DNA of 64,000 bases from contig VDFB02000001.1 of NCBI GenBank assembly GCA_007258455.2, positions 14,777,747 to 14,841,746 on the forward strand, given 5' to 3'. The translations under genes were made by a program, and so were the position numbers. Below are positions 46,842 through 57,880 of the stretch, one piece after another. A model generated the notes under the pieces. The model did no database searches. It saw only the letters and a program-made list of their open reading frames with translations, and was not told the DNA's origin. Within the stretch, counting starts at the first letter, position 1, and the number at the start of each line of letters is the position of its first letter. This stretch comes from Sequoia sempervirens (Eukaryota; Streptophyta; Pinopsida; Cupressales; Cupressaceae).

Positions 46842-48355
46842 CAACTCTTCAACAGTGGATTTTGATGATGTAGTTTACCACTTTGTCCAACCTTTCCTCC
46901 TCAAATAAGGTACTTAAGTTATCAACTTGTAAGGTGTCCTCATAACTGAACCGAATATCTTTATACGTTGGGCACTCCATAACGAAGTGCCATTTTTTCT
47001 CCACCATTCCTTTGTCGCAAAATTGACATATTCTTTTATCCCACTCTTTTTTAGGTACCATCCATTTTCCCATTTCACATCTAAGATGATGTGAACTAGT
47101 TCGTAATTGAGCTATCGATATCCTTGCTTTCCATTTAATATTTTCTCCTATACAGGATTTTTCCTCATGGTCTCCCTTGGGGTTAATTTCTTTGATATAG
47201 TAAATTTTTTTCCCCTAATTGTTTTGTCCATATAGCATTTTTAAATTTTTCTTTCACATATTTTTTAATTTCTTCATTTGTGATTGGACAATCATGCATA
47301 TTCACATCCCACTTTTTCATCCATTTTTTATTTTGTTTCATCCATGTATTATTTCTTCTATCTAACTTTTCTTCCACAATTAGCTTAGGCCAACAATGGT
47401 TCTCCATATTTTGGACCTTTTGTAGGTAACTTAGTAATCGAATCATTGCTAAAGCTTCCAAAGGGAAGGTGCCTATCCCTCCAAATAAATCTCATAAGGG
47501 ATTGCAATTTTGAGTTTAAGACTGCTAAAATTAGATGCTTTTGGATTCTTTCCACTTGCCTCCATTTCTGATCTGACATGTTGCTGCCCCAAATTTCACA
47601 CCCATAGAGAACCACTGGGGTTACAAGTAAGCCAAACAATGTTCTCTTAGTTTTCCAATCCCATAATTCAACATTTCTACATCTATTTTGTAGAGAGTAT
47701 ACTACTTTCCAACCCCCTAGAATTATTTTTTCTCTACATGTTTCCCAACTGAGTTTGTTGTGAAAATCAAGCCCAAGGTATTTGTATTTGTCCACTATTT
47801 CCAACGATTTTCCTTCAAATATAAAGTTAATTTGTTGATTTTTCCTTCACAATGAGAAGATCATTATTTTAGTTTTTCTAGTGTTCACTTGTATCCCTAC
47901 TTCCTGACAAAAATATTCAAGAGCCTTCAAGTGCATTCTTAGCTCATGGGCTATTTTAGCAATTAGAATGAAATCATCTGGATACAAGAGTAATTTTATT
48001 ACATATCTGGCCAACTGAATACCATCCCCACCAACTTTGTCTATCCACTCTTCCATCGTATCAATGTAAAGTCCAAATAAAGTTGGGGAAAGCGAGCAGC
48101 CTTGCTTGACACCAATATTGCTACCAAAGCGCTCAGACATGCCTTCATTGGTTTTGATTTCAGCTCTGACCTACTCATATAGCTTATGAACAACTTGCCT
48201 AAGCACCTTTGGAACTCCTAGTTCCTCCATTCTATTCCACAACTTTCCCTGTGCTACTATGCCAAAGGATTTTTTAAATTCTACAAACCAGCAAAATGCC
48301 TCCTCCTCTTGAACAACACAATCTTGCCTAATTTTGAAAAAGAGAACACTATGTT
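46842..48355 (-). pseudogene. LINE 1 reverse transcriptase and zf-RVT-type C-terminus, 5'-truncated
   Basis: Minus strand, non-LTR retrotransposon. It begins inside the RT domain (QEEEAFCWFVEFKKSFGIVA near 48260-48320), continues with VKQGCSLSPTLFGLYIDTME (about 48050-48110) and the catalytic box LLLYPDDFILIAKIA (near 47950-48000; most LINEs have YADD). Then follow YKYLGLDFHNKLSWETCREK and LFGLLVTPVVLYGCEIWGS (47385-47804), and a Cys/His C-terminal domain (ICQFCDKGMVEKKWHFVMEC, 46849-47073). The 3' tail lies at 39636-39761 beyond the copia element. Frame changes occur. No target duplication could be identified. Confidence 0.88.
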
Positions 48356-48364
48356 TTTAATTTT

Positions 48365-48855
48365 AACCCCACTTGTGATCACGAGCAAAAATATTATGTG
48401 GGGGCAGATATAAAGTGGAAGGCTAAAATGCTGATAGCCCAGTTAAGAACTAGCTCTCACCATTTGAGGTGTGAAATGAGAAGATGGAAAATACCCAAGG
48501 AGGCGTGGGCAGATAGGATTTGTTGTTTCTTCTTTTTGGGTTTAGTGGAGACAAAGTGGCACTACATTATGCGGTGTAAGGCTTATGAGGACATCAAGTA
48601 CAAATACTTAGATTTTTTAAAAGTTAGATTATTAGCGGCCTTGTTTGAAGAGGAGAAGATTGTTGAAATAAGTTACGTAATCAAAATTCACAACAGAAGA
48701 AACAAAATGAGAAAAGAGTTAGAAAGTAGCATGTAGTAGTTGGTGGGATCAGTGGTTGTTTTGTTGTTGCAAAGGCGGTTTTAGTTATTTTCCCTGGGTC
48801 CCATAGACTGGTTGGTCCCATGAACGTAATTAAAATCATTCATTCATTAATTCAT
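48365..48855 (+). pseudogene. LINE 2, 3'-terminal fragment, head to head with LINE 1
   Basis: Plus strand. The frame 48398-48736 is a zf-RVT-type C-terminal part (AWADRICCFFFLGLVETKWH; LFEEEKIVEISYVIKIHNRR), related to but clearly different from LINE 1. The same 3' tail type follows (ccctgggtcccatagactgg, aattaaaat). One stretch of the Cys motif reads CCFFFLG instead of CxxC. It is a separate 5'-truncated copy: both LINEs contain the same 3' region, so they are not one insertion inverted at its 5' end. Confidence 0.85.
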
Positions 48856-48859
48856 CTGT

Positions 48860-49440
48860 AATCATAATGGAGAGAGATTATATAGCATTTTCTATTTCAA
48901 TAAGAAAATCAATTTTAGGGATGGTGTGAGGGGTGGAGGAAAAGCCTAAACCTCATCTTAGGAAATTGAGGACCAAGGGGTTGATGAGAAATTTAAACAA
49001 ATTGACTATGAGCTTGGATTCCCAATCACCAACAATGTTGGAGGGGGCGAGGTTGGAGTTGAGGGGGTTAGAAAGAAATGAAGGATTAAGAGATGAGGAG
49101 GGAGTAGAAAGCACGTGGCAAGGGGGAGGGGGCTTGTAGAGGGGCTGGAGTGAGAGATGAAGAGACCAGAGATGGTAAGTTAGCGCTGTAAAAGCTAGAA
49201 AGATCAAGTACGTAACTGGGAGAGTTGATCAAGGTGGCATGAGGTGAGAGAGGGCGAATGATCAAGCTAGATGACACAGGGCTCAAGGGATGAGTAAGTG
49301 AGGGTGGTGTGTGAGAGCTGCTAGAAGAGGTATGGGCACTGCCACATGAAAAAACATCATTAGGGGAGATGAGCCAATACGTAAGTGGGGGCCTTAATGT
49401 GTGATGGGACATGTGCTCGTTGGGGCACACACCTATATGT
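48860..49440 (-). pseudogene. Penelope-like retroelement, N-terminal part
   Basis: Minus strand. The piece at 48870-49010 reads SKLIVNLFKFLINPLVLNFL, a TGA, then GLGFSSTPHTIPKIDFLIEI, matching the N-terminal pattern of Penelope-like ORFs (VVNLS..L...E...L..GL.F.PTP..IP..D). It has the same orientation as the RT/GIY-YIG part at 37960-39635; everything between is inserted LINE and copia DNA. Upstream (49010-49440) is Ser/Pro-rich in several frames without a recognisable motif and is probably 5' element sequence. Identification is by pattern and by position on the far side of the nest. Confidence 0.7.
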
Positions 49441-49625
49441 CGATCCTCCACAACTTAAAAAAAAAATCATCCATAAATAGGAACGATGATATCAAACATA
49501 AATCAGACTTAAAATGCACACTTAATAATATTCATTTCAAAATAAAACAAGTACATGCTGGCAGCCAAACATGATGAAGTGTATCCAACTTGTATCTGAC
49601 ATATAACAAGTAGCATTTTGAGATG
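49441..49625 (+). repeat. Inverted repeat block A, left copy
   Basis: Reverse complement of 56795-57036, including an exact 38-bp match (49558-49595 with 56799-56836). The outer end cgatcctccacaactt pairs with aacttgtggaggaccg at 57021-57036. It could be the long terminal inverted repeat of a 7.6-kb DNA transposon containing the transposase at 51721-54305, or two independent copies of a short repeat. Confidence 0.9.
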
Positions 49626-50057
49626 GAATTTAAACAACCCAAACATTAAGACATGCACCCTTCCTCGTAAACTAGTAAAACCAATTGTCGCACCAATGTA
49701 GGTGTCACTTTCACATTAATCACAACTACACAACGTAAACAAGGTTCCAAGTGAACAACATTCAAACCCATCCGACCCATCTTTGACCGACTGGTGAACC
49801 CATTACAACAATGTTTCCCATCGTAGCATAACCAAACCAACACGCAAATGCATTCTCCTGTCTTGTCAACCATGAGACCTACAACACGTACTAGCTTCAA
49901 TCTGTCCTATATTTCCAAGTAGGGTGCGCACGTATTGGAGCCAAAGAAAAATATCCCACCTACATCCATTTAACAGTCCTATAAGGCCACCATTATTCAA
50001 AAACAAAACATGGAAACAATTTCAAACAATCCACCAAACCAATCAAGTCAATAATTA
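49626..50057. other. Unassigned DNA between block A and the 5' frame
   Basis: No motif recognised. A minus frame (49646-49900) has no domain. Confidence 0.35.
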
Positions 50058-50320
50058 ATGACCGAAATCAATCAAATCTCCAATTCATATGAAACAAAAT
50101 TCAAATTGAAAATAGGACATCAATTTATTTCACCACACCAAACAAGCATCAATCAAATTCAAATAATTCCCAATTCAAATAGCCGTGAAAACAAACAAGT
50201 ATTCACTTATTCTGCAATGAGTGACATAAGAAAAGGAGGAGTGACAAGCACAAAATTGAACGAGTTAACATCAAGGGGAGGCAACAACTTAGATTCTAGT
50301 GCACCAGCATCCATATTGTT
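50058..50320 (+). CDS. Possible 5' exon of the transposon, unknown protein
   Basis: An open frame from ATG 50058 (MTEINQISNSYETKFKLKIG) reaches ASILFQ near 50320, where cag|gttttcc could be a donor. The next recognisable coding sequence starts after ttctatgtag at 51720, a good acceptor. If so, the 1.4-kb intron holds the telomere-motif array and the 41-bp repeats. No family recognised; speculative. Confidence 0.3.
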
Positions 50321-50450
50321 CCAGGTTTTCCTTTCACACTTTTCCATTCGTTTACTTTATATTGTTCTTCATTACAGTCATTACTGTTTTCCATTTGTAA
50401 GCTTTATATTGATCTTCATTACAACCATTATAGTCATAGGTTTTTATTTA

Positions 50451-50920
50451 TGTTTCCCTAGGGTTTATATTGCAAATATTACAGTCAAAGGTGTTTCTTT
50501 ATCTATCGCTAGGGTTTATATTGCTAATATTACAGCCATAGGTTACAATATGTGTTCCATAGGGTTTATAATGTAAATATTACAGTCATGGTTTACCATT
50601 TAAAGCTTTCCCTAGGGTTTATTTTGCAAATATTACAGTCATTCATTAGCATATACATTCCCTAGGGTTTATATTGCAAATATTACAGTCACAATTTACC
50701 ATTTCTATTTCCAAAAGGTTTATATTGCAAATATTACAATCATAGTTTACCATTTCAATTTCCCTAGGGTTTATACTGCAAATATTATAGTCACAGTTTA
50801 CCATCTCTGTTTCCCTAGGGTTTATATTGAAAATGTTACAGTCATAGTTTAGCCTTTATGTTTCAGTAGGGTTTATATTGCAAATATTACACTCATAGTT
50901 TAGCATTTCTGTTTCATAGG
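50451..50920 (+). repeat. 51-bp tandem array, nine units, each with a telomere-like TAGGGTTTA
   Basis: Units of the type ccctagggtttatattgcaa + atattacagtcatagtttac repeat with a 50-53-bp period. TAGGGTTTA, a permutation of the plant telomere repeat, starts at 50459, 50510, 50560, 50613, 50663, 50765, 50816 and 50867; the unit at 50715 has AAAGGTTTA. Two inverted units lie at 59671-59730. Confidence 0.92.
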
Positions 50921-51665
50921 TTTTGCATTATCATTCACTCTACTTATCGTAGTCTTATAGGTTCTGCATTATCGTTTATATGGTAAATATTAGTCATGGT
51001 TTACCATTTCTGTTTCAAATGTCCTGCATTATCATTCACTCTACTTATCTTATTCTCATAGGTTTTGCATTATCATTCACTCTAGTTATCTTATTCTCAT
51101 AGCTTCTGCATTTTCATTCGTAAGCTTTCTATTGTGTCATAGTTCAAATATGAGTGTGGTTTTCACTTTGTTGTGCATGAGAATGTTAATGCTCTAAATG
51201 CTTAAGAGATATGAGATGTTCTTAAACTCTAACTCCCTTGCATAGTTTGTAATTTTGGGATTCTTACTCCTCTATTTCCTTATGTCGCTCACTCCAGAAT
51301 AGATGTAACTCTCTAAACTGTTAGAAAATATGATCTTCATTGAAATGCAACAAACTAAAAAGATAACACATACATAAACTAAATAATCTTATATTCAAGC
51401 ATCACTCTCTTCATACATATAAAGATAATTGTTCAAGCATTTGTGTTTCATAGTTTACCATTTATGATTCATAGGTTCTGCATGATCATTGATGCTGGTT
51501 ATCATATTCACATATGTTTTGCATTACAAACTAATTATTTTTTTGTTCAAGCATCACATCACTCTCTTCATACATATAAAGATAATTGTTCAAGAATTTG
51601 TGTTTCATAGGTTATGCATTATCATTGACTTTGGTTATCATATTCTCATATGTTCTGCATTAAAA
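50921..51665 (+). repeat. 41-bp repeat units, left side
   Basis: Repeats of cataggttctgcattatcat + tcactctacttatcttattct, clustered at 50921-51120 and again, diverged, at 51470-51665. The same unit forms arrays in the opposite orientation at 58085-58371 and 59313-59640. Confidence 0.88.
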
Positions 51666-51720
51666 ACTAATTATTTTTCTATTCAAGCATCATTTTTTTT
51701 ATTGTACTTATTCTATGTAG

Positions 51721-54305
51721 ATGGCCAAGGGCAATGCAGTGGTGACCTATACTAGGAACAAAAAAAAAGAAAAGAGACATGACAAAGTTGCCCTCCGACA
51801 AATGAGGAGCTAGATTCCCCCCTAAAATAGATCTTGTTGCACAAGTAGATGAGGTTTCTACTCCTCAAATACCACAGATTGAGGTTACTACACCTCAAAT
51901 ACTGTAGAAGGTAAAACAAATACAGAAGTTGTGGTCTTCAGATGACATGAAAAGGGCACTCTATGACATTGAAGAGAATGACATGTTGATAAGGGGGGCT
52001 TCCAAAAAGTGGTCAATCCCAACAACCACACTATCCAAATGGCTAGGGGGTCTAACAAAAACTTCCAAGAAAGGTCTGCCAACAATCCTCACCGAAGAGG
52101 AAGAACATCTTATTGTGGAATGGTGCAAGCAAATGGCTGATATTGGTCATGGTCTTGAGATAGTCAATATTAAGTCTGAGGTTGCCTAAATATGTCAGAA
52201 TAGGCCAAACCCTTTCACCAATGGGTTCCTAGGGAAGTCTTGGTGGATAGGCTTCAAGCACAGACATCCTAAACTTGCATTACGAACTATTGAAGGCCTA
52301 GACAAAGATAGGGAATTCAATCTTAGAGCTAATGTTGTAGCTGCATTCTACAAAAATTTATCTGTAGTATACAAAGCCATGCCATATCGTCCTAATCACA
52401 TATGGAATTGTGATGAAACTAGAATCCAAGCAGGAAAAAATGGTTCCATGAAGGTGCTCGCAAGAAAAGGTAGAAGGAATTCCTCTTACATTATCCAAAA
52501 GAGTTGTGAATGGATAACCATTCTATGTTGTGTCAATGCTGTCGGGCAGAGCATTCCAGGATTCTACTTGTTCAAGGGGAGTGCAAACATAGATAATTAC
52601 ATCATAGACTGTGAACTAGGTGCTTGCATGGCAACCCAACCCCATGCATTAATAACCAAAGAATTGTTCATAGATTGGTTGACCCACTTCAAAACCTTAG
52701 TTCTAGGCGATGTCTCACCCACCAACAGGGTCTTGTTGATCTTTGACGGCCATGGAAGCCATGTAGCACTCGAAACCATCTAGGAAGCAAGAGAAATTGG
52801 TGTAGATTTGTTAACATTTCCATCACACATCACATAAGCTACAACCGTTGGATGTGAGTGTGTTTGCACCTTTTAAAGCTTACTTCAAATCAAAACATGC
52901 ATATTTTTTGTCAAGGTTTTCAAACATTGAAGTGAGGAGGAGAGAACTTGTAATGTTAGGTAGCAAAGCAATGAAAAGAGCTTTGACAGTTGATAACATC
53001 AAAGTTGGGTTTAAAAGGACTGGTATATGGCCACTGAATCTTGATGCACTTGTCAACAACATGAATCCCAGTGAGACATTTGCGGTCAGTGAGGATGTTG
53101 ATGCAGTTGAAAACATTCTCAACCTTTTTGGACTTGGTCTGTCAAGCGATGATGTCGCAGTATTGTAGTCCACTCTTCCAGATGGACATTTACAAAATGC
53201 AATAGAAACACAAAACTCACCTCATAGTTTTCCTATTGAATCAGTTGCACAAGTGGTGGTTAATGAACACACCCCTCCCATGGTGAACAACCCTATTAAT
53301 CAATTCAGAAAAAGTTTAGATCTTCCATCACAGTGAAGCCAACCATCCTGGTTGGTTGAGGGAGCAATGAACTTGAGCATTGATTTGGATGTCCCAGAAC
53401 AATAGGATACCTATACTTTCCCATCACCACCACCAGAAATTGACCCTTCTCAAGTTGTGCATTACTATGCTCCTTCTTGAAATTCAAATTTATGAGGCGA
53501 TGAAGATGTACTAAAGGGATCATAGGTAGTGGAGGAGGTCATTCCCACACAGTCAGATGGGACACAAGAAACACAAACAGTTCCACACATCAACAAGTTC
53601 CTCAAGCTTCCTGTGCACACTGTCTATCAAAATAAATCCAAAGCTGGTGCAATTCAGATCAATAGATAGTCTCAATTGTTGACAACAGATGACTACATGA
53701 GGCTGTTAATGGAGCAAGAGAAAAGGAAGAAAGAGGTCAAGGAGATAAAAGTAAGAAAGAGACAACAGAATGAGGAGAAAAGGGCAACAAAAATTGTGGT
53801 AGCGGAGTTGAAGGAGAATGTCAGAATTGAGGAGATACTGTGAAAAGAAAAAGAGCAACAAAAATGACAACAGAAAAAGGATAGAGATGCGAAAAAGGAG
53901 CAAGAGAGGCTTCGCAAGAAACAAGACCAAAAGGAAAAAGAGATTGAGGAGGCACAAAGGGCTTTACAAAGAGAGAGGCAGTTAAGGAACCCTTCTAATC
54001 CGTTGTCTCAAACTGATGGAGTCTTCTATGATATTCTCAAGATTAATATCCCTCAGTTCTCCACAATAATGAATTATTCAAGCCTCTCCCAATCTGACTT
54101 CAGGGGCACTCAATATCCATATCAATTTGGCACTCATGATGTACATATGTGTTCACCACCACCCCCAACACATGTCACTTGCACCCAATTTACCACTCCA
54201 AGTCCCACTCATGTATGCAACACTCCTCATCGACTAGAAGGGGATGGGAACATGGCAATTGGCACCCCAACCAGCCAAGATCCATTTCACAATAGCAGTA
54301 GCTAG
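51721..54305 (+). pseudogene. Pogo-like (Tc1/mariner superfamily) transposase with coiled-coil tail
   Basis: A psq-type helix-turn-helix (ALYDIEENDMLIRGASKKWS, IPTTTLSKWLGG, 51950-52050) is followed by a CENP-B-type DNA-binding part (LTEEEEHLIVEWCKQMADIG; GFLGKSWWIGFKHRHPKLAL). Then comes the DDE_1 catalytic domain: WNCDETRI (52390), VLLIFDGHGSHVALETI (52733-52783) and LQPLDVSVFAPFK (52838-52880), giving the expected D, D, D positions. A TAG follows ETI, and a frame change near 52830 fits loss of two bases in a CA run. From 52848 one frame continues, with stops, through an acidic region to a Lys/Glu/Gln-rich coiled coil (53697-53990) and ends at 54305 after a His/Pro/Thr-rich part. The N-terminal 60 codons (MAKGNAVVTYTRNKKKEKRH) are in another frame. 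Inactive. Confidence 0.85.
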
Positions 54306-54699
54306 ATGTTGCCTTTTTTTTGGTTTTCACATGCAATTCAAGTTTCATACACTTTAGAAGTTTTCATATTTACAAATGCACCGAAATTATGGGCAGTTGT
54401 AATTTTATGATAAGTACAGATTGAGCGTTATTGTTTTGGTTTGTGAAGTAATCTAATCAAATTCCAAAATGTGTTGTATGTAATTTGCAATGTGTGTTAT
54501 TGTTTTGATTTTCAATGTATGCTTCTTCATTGACAGTTTTAAATATATGATAATTATAGATGCATCGTTATTGTTTTGATTTGCAATGTATTATGATCAT
54601 ATTGCAATGTGTGTTCTATGTAATTTTCAATGTGTCATTGTTTTGATTTGCAATGTTTGCTTCTTCATTGACATTTTGTCATTTTCTATTTCATTTTTG
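54306..54699. other. AT-rich DNA downstream of the transposase
   Basis: Contains about four diverged copies of a phrase like ttattgttttgatttgcaatgt (54430-54660), a short tandem-like repeat. No gene. Confidence 0.5.
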
Positions 54700-55440
54700 A
54701 ATTATTTTGCCATGTGGGAGGTTGATATTTTTCCATGTGTTTTAAAAATTAAAAGAAAGACCCATTGACCAATACGTAGGCACCTCGGGTGCCACTTCCT
54801 GCATGGCATGGCATCCTAAGTTGACAACCTTTCCATGTCAACTTCTCTCAGTCCGCCACCCTAAGAATCCACTGCGTTGCATTTATCACTCACCGCCACT
54901 TCCTATACTTCTTGATTGTTGTGTTGAATGCAAGTCTCCTCTCCTTAGCTCCATGCCACCCCATAATATTTTTCCAACCAATCTATACATATACGTATAC
55001 ATATACTTATAAATATACATATACATATACATATACGTATAAATATACATATACATATGTATATACATATACATATACATATGTATATACATATACATAT
55101 ACATATACATATGTATATAGATATGCATATATATACATATACATATGCATACATATACATATACATATACATATGTATATACATATGTATATACATATAC
55201 ATATGTATATGTATGCATATGTATACACATATACATACATATTTTTCGAGCCAACTTGCATTCAATGCTCCAAGTGCCTCACTCTTCTCACCATCTTTAC
55301 AACCTTTCATTCTATTAAGTTCTCATTTTTTCTTCACTTGCACGCAACTACGTGCTTGATTCATCCTCTACAAGTTTCTTGAACCTTTACCACAACCTGC
55401 GATGCTCAAACTCCAGTTAAGAGATGGATAGACGTTGATT
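54700..55440 (+). repeat. Inverted repeat block D/E, left copy
   Basis: Reverse complement, with interruptions, of 60350-60795. Shared landmarks: ccatgtgttttaaaaattaa, the palindrome ggcacctcgggtgcc (54779-54793), ccctaagaatccactgc, aatgcaagtctcctctcctt, tgcctcactctt and cctttcattcta. A hexanucleotide microsatellite (54985-55250) splits this copy. A third partial copy in the right-copy orientation is at 56485-56575. Confidence 0.9.
54985..55250. repeat. acatat hexanucleotide microsatellite
   Basis: Long, slightly interrupted run of (tataca)n. Open frames on both strands rich in Tyr/Thr/Ile/Cys are artefacts of the repeat. Confidence 0.95.
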
Positions 55441-55474
55441 GGTGAACGTTACAAGAAACTTCTTTCTATTGTTA

Positions 55475-55665
55475 CATATACATATATGTATATCTTTATG
55501 CATATGCATATGTATATGTATATACATATATACATATACATATATACATATACATATGTATATGTATATGTATATGTATATACATATACATACACATACA
55601 CATATACATATACATATAAATATACATACACATACACATACACATATAAATATACATATACAATT
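55475..55665. repeat. acatat/cacata microsatellite
   Basis: Same hexanucleotide family as 54985-55250. Confidence 0.95.
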
Positions 55666-55679
55666 CATTCATGCAACTA

Positions 55680-55930
55680 TTGTATCTTTCTTAGGTGCCA
55701 TTGATGAATTTGGGGGTGTTTTCTTTTTCATAGGTGATGCTTCATCTTCAATTCAATGTAAATGAATGCATATATATTATTCTATTGTGATTCAATTCAG
55801 TCATGCAAATGAATGCATGTAAGACATGCTACAGCTTTTCATTTCAGTAACAAACAATATAGTTGGTTTTTTTGATGCCATTCATAAACCTAAGGTTGTT
55901 CTCTTTTTCATAAGTTCTGCATGTAAGCAA
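55680..55930 (+). repeat. Two units of the ~85-bp repeat (inverted relative to 57060-57880)
   Basis: Contains ttaggtgccattgatgaatt, tttgggggtgttttcttttt and cataggtgatgcttcat, reverse-complement variants of the units at 57060-57880. Confidence 0.75.
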
Positions 55931-56038
55931 TTCTATATACAGATGCACATATATATACATATATGTATATGTAAATATATATGCATGTATACACAAATAT
56001 ACATAAATGTATACATATAAATATATACACACACACAC

Positions 56039-56111
<73 letters not shown>

Positions 56112-56484
56112 GACACATACACATACACATACAAATTTACTTAGACATAGACATAGACATAGACATAGACATAGACATAGACATAGACATAGACACATAC
56201 ATAGACATATACATAGACATAGACATAGACATAGACATAGACATAGACATAGACATAGACATAGACATAGACATAGACATAGACATAGACATAGACATAC
56301 ACATAAACATACACATAGGCATACACATACAGGTTTTACATAGACATAGACATAGACACATAGACATAGACATACACACAGACATAGACATAGACATAGA
56401 CATAGACATAGACATAGACATAGACATAGACATACACAAACACACACATACACATACACATACATACACATACATTGCCATCAT
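55931..56484. repeat. Compound microsatellite: (acacat)n and (agacat)n
   Basis: About 56029-56130 is (acacat)n; about 56141-56300 and 56340-56435 are (agacat)n, with minor interruptions. Frames giving poly(His-Arg), poly(Met-Ser) or poly(Cys-Leu) are repeat artefacts. Confidence 0.97.
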
Positions 56485-56575
56485 TGTGAAGAAAAAATTA
56501 TAAGTTGCTAGAATGAAAGGCTGTAAAGTTGACAAGTGTGTGAGGCACTAAGAGCATTGGATACAGGTTGGCTCA
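56485..56575 (-). repeat. Block E, third partial copy
   Basis: Shares gaagaaaaaa, gctagaatgaaaggctg, gtgaggcacta and caggtt.gct with 60435-60525 in direct orientation. Confidence 0.85.
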
Positions 56576-56599
56576 AAAAATATGCAGGATGTCGTGAAA

Positions 56600-56618
56600 G
56601 TAGTATATGTATATGTAT

Positions 56619-56697
<79 letters not shown>

Positions 56698-56770
56698 TAT
56701 TCATATACATATACATAAACATATGTATATGTGTATGTATATGTATATGTCTAGACATATGCATATATAT
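56600..56770. repeat. (AC)n(AT)n and acatat microsatellite
   Basis: A clean ac run (about 56625-56670) passes into an at run and then acatat repeats. Confidence 0.97.
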
Positions 56771-56794
56771 ATAAAGAAGATGCAGAGACCTTAA

Positions 56795-57036
56795 GCATAT
56801 ACAAGTTGGATACACTTCATCATGTTTGGCTGCCAGGGTGTAATTTTTTTGTTTCAAAATAAATACAATTATGTGTGCATTTAATATCTAATATACATAT
56901 ACATATGTCTATGTATATGTCTATACATATGCATATACATATATATAAACAATTAAACATTCATTTAATATCTAATATGTGTTTGATATCATCATGCTTT
57001 TTTATGCAAGAGTTTTTTCCTAACTTGTGGAGGACC
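56795..57036 (-). repeat. Inverted repeat block A, right copy
   Basis: Partner of 49441-49625 with an exact 38-bp core; a hexanucleotide microsatellite (56890-56950) has expanded inside this copy. Confidence 0.9.
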
Positions 57037-57059
57037 GGCGTACCACTGCGGGAAATTAT

Positions 57060-57880
57060 TCATTGGTAGAATAGATGGCAAAATTGATGAACTGGAACTT
57101 GCAAACAAGAGAAGACCCCAAAAATTATCTATGCTACCTAAAAATGGTACAATATATGCATGACTGATTTGATGAAGCATAACCTAACAAAAATAGAACA
57201 CCCCCATATATTTCCAAGGCACAAAAAGAAGCTACAATAATTGGATGACTGGATTGATGGAAAATAACCTATGAAAAAGATAACATCCCCAAAATAATCA
57301 ATGGCACCTAAAAAAAGATGCAAACATTTGCATTAAAGATTTAATGAAGTAGCACATATGATAATCGTAACACCCCTATATTTATCAATGACAACGAAAA
57401 AATGCTACATAGTTGGCGAATGAATTGATGAAACATAACCTATGAAAAACATAGCACCCAACAAATTCCAAATGGCACTCAAAACTGGTAGAATAGATGA
57501 AGACTAACCATGATGAAGTTGAAGTTACAAACAAGGTAACACCTCCAAAAATATCTACGGTACCTAATCAAGAAAAACCTATGAAAAAAATAAGACCCCC
57601 AAATTTTTGTAATGCAAATAAAAAAAGCTCCAATAATTGCATGTCTAAATTGATGAATCCTAACCATTGGGAAACATAACACCCCCAATTTAATGAATGT
57701 GACCTAAAGAAAATAGCATTAATGAATGAATGAACCAGCACGTATGAAAAACCTAAACCCCCAATTTTATCAATGGCACATAGAAATGGTACTGAACAAC
57801 ATTAATTGAAACATGAACATTAACCCATGACTTTAATGGCTATAATGAAGAACAATATAAAGCTTATGAATGGAAAACAG
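57060..57880 (-). repeat. Degenerate ~85-bp tandem array, about eight units
   Basis: Each unit carries variants of aacctatgaaaaa, acacccccaaattt and tcaatggcacc, with landmarks near 57180, 57268, 57352, 57436, 57526, 57579, 57660 and 57741. Short frames on both strands have no domain. Confidence 0.8.

Noticed and set aside
46842..48855. One LINE insertion inverted at its 5' end by twin priming
   Set aside because: Both fragments contain the same 3' region (C-terminal Cys/His part and tail) with different sequence, so they are separate copies.
54886..56794. Many long open frames rich in Tyr-Thr, His-Arg, Met-Ser or Cys-Leu on both strands
   Set aside because: They are translations of hexanucleotide microsatellites, which lack stops in most frames; no independent coding evidence.
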